Below, one piece after another: positions 23,631 to 31,115 of a DNA stretch of 64,000 bases. Where the stretch lies: NCBI GenBank assembly GCA_017942035.1, contig JAGAVG010000001.1:1-64000 (forward strand), in the 5' to 3' direction. Below the pieces are notes generated by a model that was not told where the DNA came from, did no database searches, and saw only the letters and a program-made list of their open reading frames with translations. Each line of letters begins with the position of its first letter. Position 1 is the stretch's first letter. The translations under genes and the position numbers were made by a program. The DNA is from a bacterium. GTDB taxonomy: Bacteria; Cyanobacteriota; Vampirovibrionia; Gastranaerophilales; Gastranaerophilaceae.

Positions 23631-24713
23631 ATGTTAGCATCATACCATACAAATAAAAACGGAACAAAATCTGCAAGTTGGAGTTATGACTTTTATGATA
23701 TTTTCGGCAAAAGACATCAAAAATCGGGCTTTAAAACAAAGCCCGATGCCGAAAAGGCACAATCAGAAGATATGCAAAAGGCTAATAAAGGTGGAAATAC
23801 TGCGCAAGACAAAAATATTAAGTTTAAAGACATTGTAGAAAAATTTATTACCCTCTATGCAGAGGTTAATTTAAAACCTTCAACCGTCAGAAGTTACAAA
23901 GACCATTATAAACTTCATATTAGCAAATTTTTTAAAGATATAAAGTTGGTTGATATAAATACTATAATCATCAGTCATTTTGTTAAGCAGAAACAAAAAG
24001 AAGGGCTATCACCTAAAACAATTAACAATATTTTAACAACAATGGGAACAGTATTTAATTGGGCTATTGAAAATGACTATATAATCTTTAATCCAGTGCT
24101 AAGAGTAAAAAAGTTGAAGATTGTAAAAGATGAGATGAATTTTTTATCAGAAGATGAAATAAACCTTATTTTGGATTATGCAAAAATATATTATTCTGAT
24201 TTTTATCCATTGTTGTTAACTGCAATATATTCAGGTATGAGGAGAGGTGAAATTTTAGCTCTAACTTGGGATTGTGTTAATTTTGTAAAATCTACCTTGA
24301 AAGTGAATAAGACATTATATAAAGGTCAATTTATAACTCCTAAAACGCAAAATTCAAGCAGGGAAATTAAAGTTCCTAAAATGGTTATAGAAGTTCTAAA
24401 AGAATTGAAAAATTCTTCAAAACAAAATGAATTAAATCTTGTATTCGCACAAGAGAATGGGAAATTCATTGATGCCGATAATATGGTTAAACGTAGATTT
24501 AATAAAGTCCTTGATGGCGCAGGTGTTTCAAGGATAAGATTTCATGATTTAAGACATACTTATGCTAGTTTATTAATTGCAAAAGATGTAAATATTAAAT
24601 ACATTCAAAAACAAATGGGACACGCGTCCTTTGAAATAACAATGAATACATACGCACATCTAATGCCAGAGGTTTATGCAACAAGTGAGGTTAAGATTGA
24701 TGAGCTGTTGTAG
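23631..24713 (+). CDS. int: Tyrosine recombinase / integrase (left island)
   Basis: A 360-residue phage- or ICE-type integrase. N-terminal arm-binding region (1-55, 'SASWSYDFYDIFGKRHQKSGFKTKPDAEKAQ'), SAM-like core-binding domain (about 65-150) and catalytic domain from about 170 with the full set of residues: Arg in 'SGMRRGEILAL', H-x-x-R in 'FHDLRHTYASLL', His in 'MGHAS' and the nucleophile Tyr in 'MNTYAHL'. It sits 870 bp from tRNA-fMet, whose 3' end is repeated at 18420, so it is the likely driver of the left island. The start ATG has no strong ribosome site. Confidence 0.93.
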   Translation: MLASYHTNKNGTKSASWSYDFYDIFGKRHQKSGFKTKPDAEKAQSEDMQKANKGGNTAQDKNIKFKDIVEKFITLYAEVNLKPSTVRSYKDHYKLHISKFFKDIKLVDINTIIISHFVKQKQKEGLSPKTINNILTTMGTVFNWAIENDYIIFNPVLRVKKLKIVKDEMNFLSEDEINLILDYAKIYYSDFYPLLLTAIYSGMRRGEILALTWDCVNFVKSTLKVNKTLYKGQFITPKTQNSSREIKVPKMVIEVLKELKNSSKQNELNLVFAQENGKFIDADNMVKRRFNKVLDGAGVSRIRFHDLRHTYASLLIAKDVNIKYIQKQMGHASFEITMNTYAHLMPEVYATSEVKIDELL

Positions 24714-24717
24714 ATAA

Positions 24718-25491
24718 TTATTTATTTTTAAGCCATTTTTTTATTATATTTTGTGTCTTTTCAATTTCAGCAATACATTTATCTAATAAAAGATTTGCTT
24801 TATCAAGAACATTATAGTCGATTTTTTGATTGAGTATTTCGTTTGGGTCTATTCCTTCTTCTATCTCATTAAATATATAACCATAACTTAAAATAAAAGG
24901 GTTTATAATAAATTTTAAATCTTGTATAAAATAAGCCATACTTTTATTAAGACAATATAAATTTTCTTTTATACCAACATTATTAGGTGGAGCCATATTT
25001 ATATGATTGTTCAAAATTTTGTCATGAAATCTACTATAAAATATATTCGTTTGATTTAAAAATTTATTAACAAAATCCCAATCTAATTCCTTTAAATTGT
25101 CAAAATCATTAATATAAACTTTCGATTTTCTCAGTAATGTTATTAAAGTTTCATTGTTGTCGATAAGATTTGTAAAATGATTTAACCCTTTATTTGATAG
25201 TGGTAAACCACAAAAAGTTTGTTTGGAGTCTTTTAATGAAATTATGAAACGCTTGATATTTTTAAAACATGCCAACAATTTATTACTTTCTTCTAAATAT
25301 AGTGTTGTAAATTCAAGAATAATTTCAAGCTGTTGTTTGTAAATAAAATCATTTTGCCAACGCTTTTTGTTTTGATTATCCACATATATCATAGCTATTA
25401 TTGTTAAAATGACACCTACTAAAGTTTGATAATCTTTAAAAAAGTTTTCTATAGTAGTAATTACGCTTATTAAATTCAAATCAAACATCAT
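24718..25491 (-). CDS. Hypothetical protein with N-terminal membrane helix
   Basis: A 257-residue protein not recognised. A membrane helix lies at about 20-40 ('TLVGVILTIIAMIYV'), followed by a mostly helical cytoplasmic region rich in Lys, Asn and Ile. It converges on the integrase gene with only 4 bp between stops and starts 91 bp from tRNA-fMet, so it is the last gene of the left island. Helical, membrane-anchored proteins of this kind are common in islands and some are defence effectors, but no motif supports that here. ATG at 25491 and 25488 are both possible starts. Confidence 0.6.
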   Translation of the reverse strand: MMFDLNLISVITTIENFFKDYQTLVGVILTIIAMIYVDNQNKKRWQNDFIYKQQLEIILEFTTLYLEESNKLLACFKNIKRFIISLKDSKQTFCGLPLSNKGLNHFTNLIDNNETLITLLRKSKVYINDFDNLKELDWDFVNKFLNQTNIFYSRFHDKILNNHINMAPPNNVGIKENLYCLNKSMAYFIQDLKFIINPFILSYGYIFNEIEEGIDPNEILNQKIDYNVLDKANLLLDKCIAEIEKTQNIIKKWLKNK

Positions 25492-25582
25492 ATTCCTCGC
25501 TTTAGTGACAATTTAGTGACAATGCCTATATTTTAACATAAAAAAGAGAGTTCCAAAAACCCTGAAACTCTCTTCTATCAAT

Positions 25583-25734
<152 letters not shown>

Positions 25735-25830
25735 CGATTTTTTAGTTAAAAATAATTTATACCTACAATTATTGTAGGTATGTTTGTAGGAACGGTGCGG
25801 AGCGAAGTTTTTTTGTATTAGAATAATCTT
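25735..25830. promoter_or_regulatory. Short gap with hairpin and -10 box
   Basis: ACCTACAATTATTGTAGGT is a near-perfect palindrome at about 25769-25788; a relative lies at about 32250-32270 near the other island end. TAGAAT (25819-25824) ends 6 bases before the next ATG. Confidence 0.45.
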
Positions 25831-26655
25831 ATGCAATATGTAAAAGTTCTTAACCTACATAATTTAATAGAAGCTTGTTTCAATGTTTATCAAGAAATAG
25901 GGTATCAAATTGGAGAACCGCGTACAATACTTTTAAGAAAAATCATTTCCAATTTAGAATGTATAAATGCATTGTTATCAGCTCAAACAACACATGAAAT
26001 TCTAATAATTTTAAGAAGTTCAATTGAAACAGTCGTCCTATTTTGCTATCTAACCACCCATTTAGACAAACAACAAGAATATATTTCTGATAGTGAATTA
26101 ATGGAATTAAAAAATACATTTATACTTGTTAAAAATTGGAAAAAAGATATTGATACTGGTAATCCATTAAACTTAAATTTACAAGAAGCTATAAATTATC
26201 ACGAAGAAATTTTTAATAAACATTTATCAAAACAAAATCAAGAGTATGTTTTAGAACAATTAAAATTAAAAAAATACGAGGTCACTCTTGATAATTTTAA
26301 TACAGTAGATAAATTCTATAGAACTAATAAGCGCATAAGAAAGCCATTCTTTATGGATATGGAAAAAATGTATTCAGAACTACCTAAACTATATGGCTTA
26401 GATGTCGGACTTAGAGACCTTATTTACAGTGATTATAATATAAATTCACAAGTTTCACATGGTCAATATTATATTTGGATAAGAGGAATGCAAACTGATG
26501 AAAGGTTTATAGAACAGGTTAAATCTCAAATTGCCAAAATCGTAACTTATCCTCTTATGTTTTTAAAAGGACAGGTAACAATCAATTTAAAAAATCTAAC
26601 AAGACTAAAAGCCATTACTGACCAATTAATACCTAATTTCTATAAATACCAATAA
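25831..26655 (+). CDS. Helical protein, DUF5677-like
   Basis: A 274-residue, mostly alpha-helical protein. The segment 'LLSAQTTHEILIILRSSIETVVLFCYLTTHL' (about 50-80) and a later 'SQVSHGQYY' histidine motif (about 208) resemble DUF5677/AbiV-like helical proteins that occur in defence islands; this is a weak pattern match. It is the first gene inside the right island, next to the tRNA-side border. Its 3' end and the following 55 bases are duplicated at 32300-32358, just inside the other border, suggesting it once marked the end of a related element. No ribosome site is evident. Confidence 0.6.
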   Translation: MQYVKVLNLHNLIEACFNVYQEIGYQIGEPRTILLRKIISNLECINALLSAQTTHEILIILRSSIETVVLFCYLTTHLDKQQEYISDSELMELKNTFILVKNWKKDIDTGNPLNLNLQEAINYHEEIFNKHLSKQNQEYVLEQLKLKKYEVTLDNFNTVDKFYRTNKRIRKPFFMDMEKMYSELPKLYGLDVGLRDLIYSDYNINSQVSHGQYYIWIRGMQTDERFIEQVKSQIAKIVTYPLMFLKGQVTINLKNLTRLKAITDQLIPNFYKYQ

Positions 26656-26716
26656 CACTTATTATATCAAGCAAGGAAGTAAAACTAAAAAGCGTCTTAT
26701 GCGCCGACAAGCTACC
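26638..26716. repeat. Internal attachment-like site and element end, copy 1
   Basis: From the last codons of the preceding gene through 'TTATCAAGCAAGGAAGTAAA'-type sequence to TTATGCGCCGACAAGCTACCA, a decayed version of the tRNA core. It matches 32300-32379. It looks like the old right end of an earlier element, so two related elements may have entered in tandem. Confidence 0.7.
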
Positions 26717-26753
26717 AATATTTGTGTTACAATTAAATAAACAAGAGGTTATT

Positions 26754-27581
26754 ATGACAAGAAAAGCTCCAAAACTAGATACATTAAGAGCCCTATTTGC
26801 AAAATCTGGGAATTGTTGCGCATTCCCGGGCTGTAAAAACAAAATTATTAACGATAAAAACCAATTAATTGGAGAGGTTTGTCATATTGAGGCGGCGGAA
26901 GAAGGTGGAGAAAGATACAATCCAAACCAGACTGATGAAGAAAGACGTCATTATGATAATTTAATATTACTTTGTCATGAACATCATGTTGAAACAAATG
27001 ATATTCAAGAATATACAGTTAATAAACTTAAAAATATGAAAAAAGTTCATGAAGCAAAATTTATTAACAACAATTTTGAGTTAGATGAACAAGTTTTAAA
27101 ATCAATATTATTGCAAATTAACGAGTTTTGGCAGAATATTGAATTCTTGAATAAGTATAAACATCAAGCTCCTGAAGATTTCAAAATGGAAATAGATGTT
27201 AATAAGAAATGTATTCAGATATTCGATGAGTTGCAAAATAATATAGAAAATTTATCTAATATGTTAAATGATATAGCTAAATTTAATAGTACTTTATGGG
27301 AGGATATTGTAAAATTCTTAGAAAGCTACAATATAGATTTAAGCAATGTTAAAAATATACCATACTATGAGAATCCATATAATTCTCCTTTTTGGGAAAT
27401 GTTATGTATTGGAGCTCCTAATTTAACTAATCAGTCAATAATATTATTAAAACAATTTTCTATAAAGTATCTTGAATTATTTATTCAGCAAAATCCCACA
27501 AATACAGAAGCTATAAAAAAGTTAAATGAATTGCGAGAAGAGTTTAAAGGAATTGCAGTTACATCTTCTTACATAGATTAA
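26754..27581 (+). CDS. HNH-type endonuclease domain protein
   Basis: A 275-residue protein with an N-terminal HNH-like zinc finger: 'CAFPGCKNKI' (C-x4-C, about 21-30), 'GEVCHIEAAEEGG' and 'DNLILLCHEHHVETND' (about 80-95). These residues form the beta-beta-alpha metal core. The C-terminal 170 residues are helical and unknown. HNH proteins of this form appear alone or as effectors in multi-gene defence systems such as ABC-three-component loci, but no ATPase partner is present here. The frame opens at 26724; ATG 26754 has AGAGG ahead and is chosen. Probably cuts DNA; target unknown. Confidence 0.8.
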   Translation: MTRKAPKLDTLRALFAKSGNCCAFPGCKNKIINDKNQLIGEVCHIEAAEEGGERYNPNQTDEERRHYDNLILLCHEHHVETNDIQEYTVNKLKNMKKVHEAKFINNNFELDEQVLKSILLQINEFWQNIEFLNKYKHQAPEDFKMEIDVNKKCIQIFDELQNNIENLSNMLNDIAKFNSTLWEDIVKFLESYNIDLSNVKNIPYYENPYNSPFWEMLCIGAPNLTNQSIILLKQFSIKYLELFIQQNPTNTEAIKKLNELREEFKGIAVTSSYID

Positions 27582-27751
27582 CCACCCCATATAGCCCCTC
27601 TCATTGTGTGATGAGGTTTCGTGGTAGAAGATATAAGTTTTCGGCTGTGAGATTTTTCTCGGTTTGAAAAACCCCGCTGGTAAAAATTTTAGATGAGAGC
27701 ATTTCTCGGCGAATGATGAAATATTTTAGGGCGGTGAGGTATAAAGTTACC
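27582..27751. other. Intergenic stretch between convergent genes
   Basis: No gene seen. It contains CCTCTCAT...ATGAGG and CTCGGTTTGAAAAACCCCG hairpin-like segments that may terminate the convergent HNH and xre transcripts. Confidence 0.35.
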
Positions 27752-28081
27752 CTACTTTATATCTTTAATAGTTTTTATAATTTTTAAGTATGCTTCAATT
27801 TCATTAGGTGTTGCTAAGTAAATTTCTTTTATTAGTTCATCTCTATTTTTGTTTTCAGTTTCTTTAGTCGATACCCCAAACTCTGATAAAGAAATATTTA
27901 ATACATCAAGCATTTTTAAAAAACTATTCAAAGCAGGAACTTGTAATCCTCTTTCAATATTGCTTAAATTCTTTTCAGTCATACCAATTTTTTCGGATAA
28001 TTCCGCCTGCGATAATTTAGCATTTACCCTAAGCTGTTTAATTTTCTTTCCTAAAAATTCCTTGTCATCATAAAGAAACAT
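27752..28081 (-). CDS. XRE family transcriptional regulator
   Basis: A 109-residue regulator. The Cro/CI helix-turn-helix spans about 9-65 ('IKQLRVNAKLSQAELSEKIGMTEKNLSNIERGLQVP'), followed by a short acidic helix. It is divergent from the glycosylase gene with 173 bp between starts; that gap holds the palindrome GGTAAGATTACC at 28198, a candidate operator. Such a regulator-plus-target layout suits inducible control of the glycosylase, as inference. Confidence 0.88.
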   Translation of the reverse strand: MFLYDDKEFLGKKIKQLRVNAKLSQAELSEKIGMTEKNLSNIERGLQVPALNSFLKMLDVLNISLSEFGVSTKETENKNRDELIKEIYLATPNEIEAYLKIIKTIKDIK

Positions 28082-28197
28082 AGTTATTATTCCTTATTAT
28101 TTATTCAAAAATACCGTACAAATAATAACTAAATAACCTTGTAATTTATAAGTTTTGTATATTTTAGAAATTCACAATACTATTTTAGCCTTTTTAT

Positions 28198-28209
28198 GGT
28201 AAGATTACC
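28198..28209. promoter_or_regulatory. Candidate operator GGTAAGATTACC
   Basis: GGTAA-GA-TTACC, 5-bp arms, 46 bases before the glycosylase ATG and downstream of an AT-rich promoter-like stretch. Confidence 0.4.
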
Positions 28210-28254
28210 TTATAAATAATACCTACCTAACAAAAGTATTATAAAGGTGGTTAT

Positions 28255-29022
28255 ATGATACAATATTCAAAAAAAGATTATGTTCAAATGTTCAATATTC
28301 TTGAGGAATACCTGAAAGATAAAGTGCAAGGTATTGATTTAACTATTTTAGAAACGGTAAATGCACGCAAGAATGGTAAAAGTTTTAGTTCTGAAGAACA
28401 TTTAAAAGGCTTTATTTATGCGCAACTTAGCGCATTGGTATCTTGGAAAAAGATTAAAGATAATCAGCCAAGACTTAATGAGATATTTTACAACTTTGAC
28501 TGCCAGAAACTAAAAGAAAAATCGGCAGAAGATTTAATCAATGAGATTACAGCTATAAAATGTCATAACCCTTATACGACTAAAAACCAAATGCGGTCAT
28601 TAAAAGCAAATATTGAAACTTTTGAAAAAATTGAACAAGATTTTGGAAGTCTTGAAAAATTTATAACGCACAGTACGCCGTCTAACATTATCAAATTACT
28701 TGCCGATAGTAAAAGTACCTACAAATTAAAGTATGCAGGGGTTGCTCTTGTGTGCGAATACTTGCGGAATGTGGGTATGGATATTATCAAACCCGATGTA
28801 CATATTAAAAGAATTGCGTCGGCAGAAAGATTAAATTTAGTAACTGCAAAAAATGATTACAAGATTATAGATGAATTTCAAGAACTGGCGCAAGTAATCG
28901 GAATCAGCCAAGTAAAAATGGATTACCTCTTATGGAATTATTGTTCAAAGGGTTATGGCGAAGTTTGTACAGCAACGCCAAAATGTGATAAATGCATAAT
29001 TAAAAAATATTGCAAAAGATAA
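28255..29022 (+). CDS. HhH-GPD DNA glycosylase with C-terminal Fe-S cysteine motif
   Basis: A 255-residue protein of the endonuclease III-like superfamily. The helix-hairpin-helix/GPD core lies at about 135-200, with 'YAGVALVCEYLRNVG' followed by the catalytic aspartate in 'IKPDVHIKRIA'. The last residues hold four cysteines, C-x5-C-x2-C-x5-C ('CTATPKCDKCIIKKYC'), close to the C-x6-C-x2-C-x5-C cluster motif of EndoIII and MutY, so a [4Fe-4S] cluster is likely. It should excise damaged or modified bases. Its place in an island beside xre, HNH and PDZ genes hints at a role against modified foreign DNA, which is inference. AAAGGTGG precedes the ATG. Confidence 0.8.
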   Translation: MIQYSKKDYVQMFNILEEYLKDKVQGIDLTILETVNARKNGKSFSSEEHLKGFIYAQLSALVSWKKIKDNQPRLNEIFYNFDCQKLKEKSAEDLINEITAIKCHNPYTTKNQMRSLKANIETFEKIEQDFGSLEKFITHSTPSNIIKLLADSKSTYKLKYAGVALVCEYLRNVGMDIIKPDVHIKRIASAERLNLVTAKNDYKIIDEFQELAQVIGISQVKMDYLLWNYCSKGYGEVCTATPKCDKCIIKKYCKR

Positions 29023-29075
29023 AGCTTGCAATCGTTTCTCGTTGTGTTAAAAAAAAATACAAAGGTACAAATATT

Positions 29076-29846
29076 ATGAAAAAGTTTTATATTAGTTTAT
29101 TTATATGTTTAAGTACAGCGTTAATTGTTAAAGCTAACGACATTCCTAATGCAGGCTTAGGTATTGTATTGCAAAAGGTAAATAACCAAATATTAATCGA
29201 AAAAGTTATGCCAAACAGCAATATGGGAATAAATGGATTGTGGGGCGGAGATATAATTACAGAAATAGATGGGGTTTCTACCGAAAATTTATCTTTAGAA
29301 GAAATCAGAGCCAAGCTTAAAGGTGCAAAAGGTAGCCGAGTTACAGTAAAAATTTTGCGAGAAGAAGAATACGAGAATTTTTGGGGTAAAAAAAAGACAC
29401 AATTTGTACCATATCAAATAACTTTGACAAGAAATTACGAACTTGATAGTAATTTACCTGTACAAGTTTTCAAAAATGGCGATAGATATAGCATAAAAAT
29501 GCAACAACAAGGTAAGAATTTAAAATGTGATGTTATTTATACACGAAAAGGAAATTTATATAATAGAGAATTAGCTTGTAGAAATGGATATACCTATACA
29601 AGTGGAAATGGCACCAATATAAAAATGCCTAATGAATTTTGGATTAATTTTGACCAATTAATATTTAACAAATACAATGAATACTCATTGTGGCATAGTA
29701 ATCCCGACTCCATTGTAAAAAATAGTAAAGAGTTGCAACTTGCAAAACTTTTAAACCCACCGTCACCTAAAGATGGTACGCCCTGCGGTTCCTCTACAAC
29801 AGGAGGTGTGGGTATTTGGAAAATGGTGCTTGTGTTGTTGATATGA
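29076..29846 (+). CDS. Exported PDZ-domain protein
   Basis: A 256-residue protein with a signal peptide (MKKFYISLFICLSTALIVKAN) and a PDZ domain at about 25-105 ('GLGIVLQKVNNQILIEKVMPNSNMGINGLWGGDIITEIDG', 'EEIRAKLKGAKGSRVTVKI'). The remainder has two cysteines ('CDVIYTRKGNLYNRELAC') and no protease triad, so it is a stand-alone PDZ protein. The frame opens at 29010 inside the glycosylase gene, but the ATG at 29076 with AAAGG ahead begins the signal peptide. The C-terminal 15 residues are hydrophobic. It ends in ATGA, overlapping the start of a small gene, so they are translationally coupled. Confidence 0.8.
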   Translation: MKKFYISLFICLSTALIVKANDIPNAGLGIVLQKVNNQILIEKVMPNSNMGINGLWGGDIITEIDGVSTENLSLEEIRAKLKGAKGSRVTVKILREEEYENFWGKKKTQFVPYQITLTRNYELDSNLPVQVFKNGDRYSIKMQQQGKNLKCDVIYTRKGNLYNRELACRNGYTYTSGNGTNIKMPNEFWINFDQLIFNKYNEYSLWHSNPDSIVKNSKELQLAKLLNPPSPKDGTPCGSSTTGGVGIWKMVLVLLI

Positions 29847-29947
29847 CAAAAGATATGACTAAACAAGAAAAAGAAGACTATTTCAGAGCCGTAGATTTTG
29901 AGGAAGAATTTGAAAATTATATAAGATACAAAAGAATGTATCCATAG
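29843..29947 (+). CDS. Small 34-residue protein coupled to the PDZ gene
   Basis: The ATG at 29843 overlaps the PDZ stop as ATGA, and the frame runs 34 codons to a TAG at 29945. The product is acidic, begins MTKDMTKQEKEDYFRAVDFE and looks helical. The next gene has GAGGGG just after this stop. Overlap, spacing and codon use suggest a real small gene. Alternatively it is the natural C-terminus of the PDZ protein displaced by a frameshift: the frame continues open upstream of the ATG (…NGACVVD) into the PDZ coding region. Confidence 0.5.
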   Translation: MTKDMTKQEKEDYFRAVDFEEEFENYIRYKRMYP

Positions 29948-29958
29948 CGAGGGGAATA

Positions 29959-30216
29959 ATGCCAGTATTTATAATATCACCAGAAGGAATGTTTATAGGT
30001 CTTTTAATAGTAGGACTAATTTATTGTCTTTATGGAACTTTTATTGGAATGCTGATAATTGGTTTTATTATATGTATCATAGGATATTTTTTCTTAAATT
30101 TTATATTAGATTTGTTATTAAAGTATTTACAAACCAAAAATGAAACCCCACAAGAAAGAGCTGAAAGATTAAAAACAGAACAAATGATTGAGGATTGGCG
30201 AAAACAATTTAAATAA
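29959..30216 (+). CDS. Small two-helix membrane protein
   Basis: An 85-residue protein: two membrane helices at about 10-30 ('FIGLLIVGLIYCLYG') and 32-58 ('GMLIIGFIICIIGYFFLNF'), then a charged cytoplasmic helix rich in Glu, Arg and Lys. GAGGGG precedes the ATG, 11 bases after the small gene's stop. It is the last gene of the PDZ unit. No family recognised; a holin-like or scaffold function cannot be told apart. Confidence 0.65.
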   Translation: MPVFIISPEGMFIGLLIVGLIYCLYGTFIGMLIIGFIICIIGYFFLNFILDLLLKYLQTKNETPQERAERLKTEQMIEDWRKQFK

Positions 30217-30337
30217 TTTTGCACCGGCGGGGGAAAAGAAAAACAAAAAAGAACAAGTTTAATATTAAATATCTTATATACAGAAGCATAGGAAGTAATA
30301 AATTATACAGATACCCCGATGATTACATTGACCTTAT

Positions 30338-30486
30338 TATCATGACAAAGTTTGAGTTATATTCAAACAAAAATTTTAGCAAGTGAGAAAAATAACGATT
30401 GGTAAGGAAAAGGTAAAAGTTTTATATATTTAGTGCGTGATTATCTCGAAAAGTTTATCATGACAAAGTTTGAACTATTATCAAAC
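30338..30486. repeat. Two direct repeats, each with a GTTTGA-N7-TCAAAC hairpin
   Basis: TATCATGACAAAGTTTGA occurs exactly at 30338-30355 and 30456-30473, and each copy is completed by TCAAAC seven bases later. The copies are 118 bp apart in non-coding DNA inside the island. They could be integrase arm sites, regulator binding sites or a replication/transfer signal. Nothing else is recognised in 30217-30670. Confidence 0.75.
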
Positions 30487-30670
30487 CGAATTTTTATTAC
30501 GAGATTAGGGGAGAGATTAGTAGGGGACAGGCAAAAATTTTGTATAGCATTTAATATTTCTTCATAATTGCAAATTTTTAGAATGCTGATTTAGAGCGGA
30601 TGTCCGACCTATTAAAAAATTTATTGTATAACAAAAGTCAATATTTATAGGCTTTTTCAGAGGTTTTAAT

Positions 30671-30699
30671 TTGACAACCGCTTAAAAATTTAGTATCAT
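30671..30699 (+). promoter_or_regulatory. Strong promoter upstream of the chimeric recombinase leader
   Basis: TTGACA (30671-30676), 17-bp spacer, TATCAT (30694-30699). The start near 30706 would give a 410-nt leader before the recombinase ATG at 31116. Confidence 0.7.
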
Positions 30700-30705
30700 G
30701 AGGTT

Positions 30706-31115
30706 GTAAGTTACAGTATGCTTTTCGACGTTAGCGAACTGAAAACGCCCCGGCAGTAGAACCAGATGCCATGGTTACGAAAACAAAGGTTCAGTTGTTA
30801 GTAGAAGGATGATGAAAAAGACATCACCGACTCAACAAGATAAGAAACAGTTAGAGCTGTAGTTCCTCTTCGTAGGTGTAGTGAGCTGATATTTCTGAAG
30901 TAACTTGCGCTTTATCTTGGGAGTTTTAAATAACCGTTACTTAATCAAACTTGATTAAGTTTTATCACTTGTTAGAGTACACTCTAAACAGGCGAAAATT
31001 TGGTATTTAAAACTCCCTGAATAGACTTAGAATTTGATTTTTCAGTCAGTTCAGTGGTGAAGTCTTTACTTCAAACACTCGTTATCCTACAAATAAGTAA
31101 AAAGGAGACTTTGTT
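30706..31115 (+). ncRNA. Long structured leader or recombination site
   Basis: No ORF of note. The last third folds strongly: stem GGGAGTTTTAAATA (30919-30932) with TATTTAAAACTCCC (31004-31017), 14 bp perfect, enclosing two hairpins, CTTAATCAA/CTTGATTAAG (30940-30959) and TTAGAGT-AC-ACTCTAA (30972-30987). The result is a three-way junction. As RNA it could be an attenuator for the recombinase; as DNA the palindromes could be subsites for a serine resolvase, whose N-terminus begins the next gene. Strand given as that of the downstream gene. Confidence 0.45.

Noticed and set aside
30706-31017. Retron or diversity-generating element RNA
   Set aside because: No reverse transcriptase gene or variable/template repeat pair exists in the window; the adjacent gene is a recombinase.
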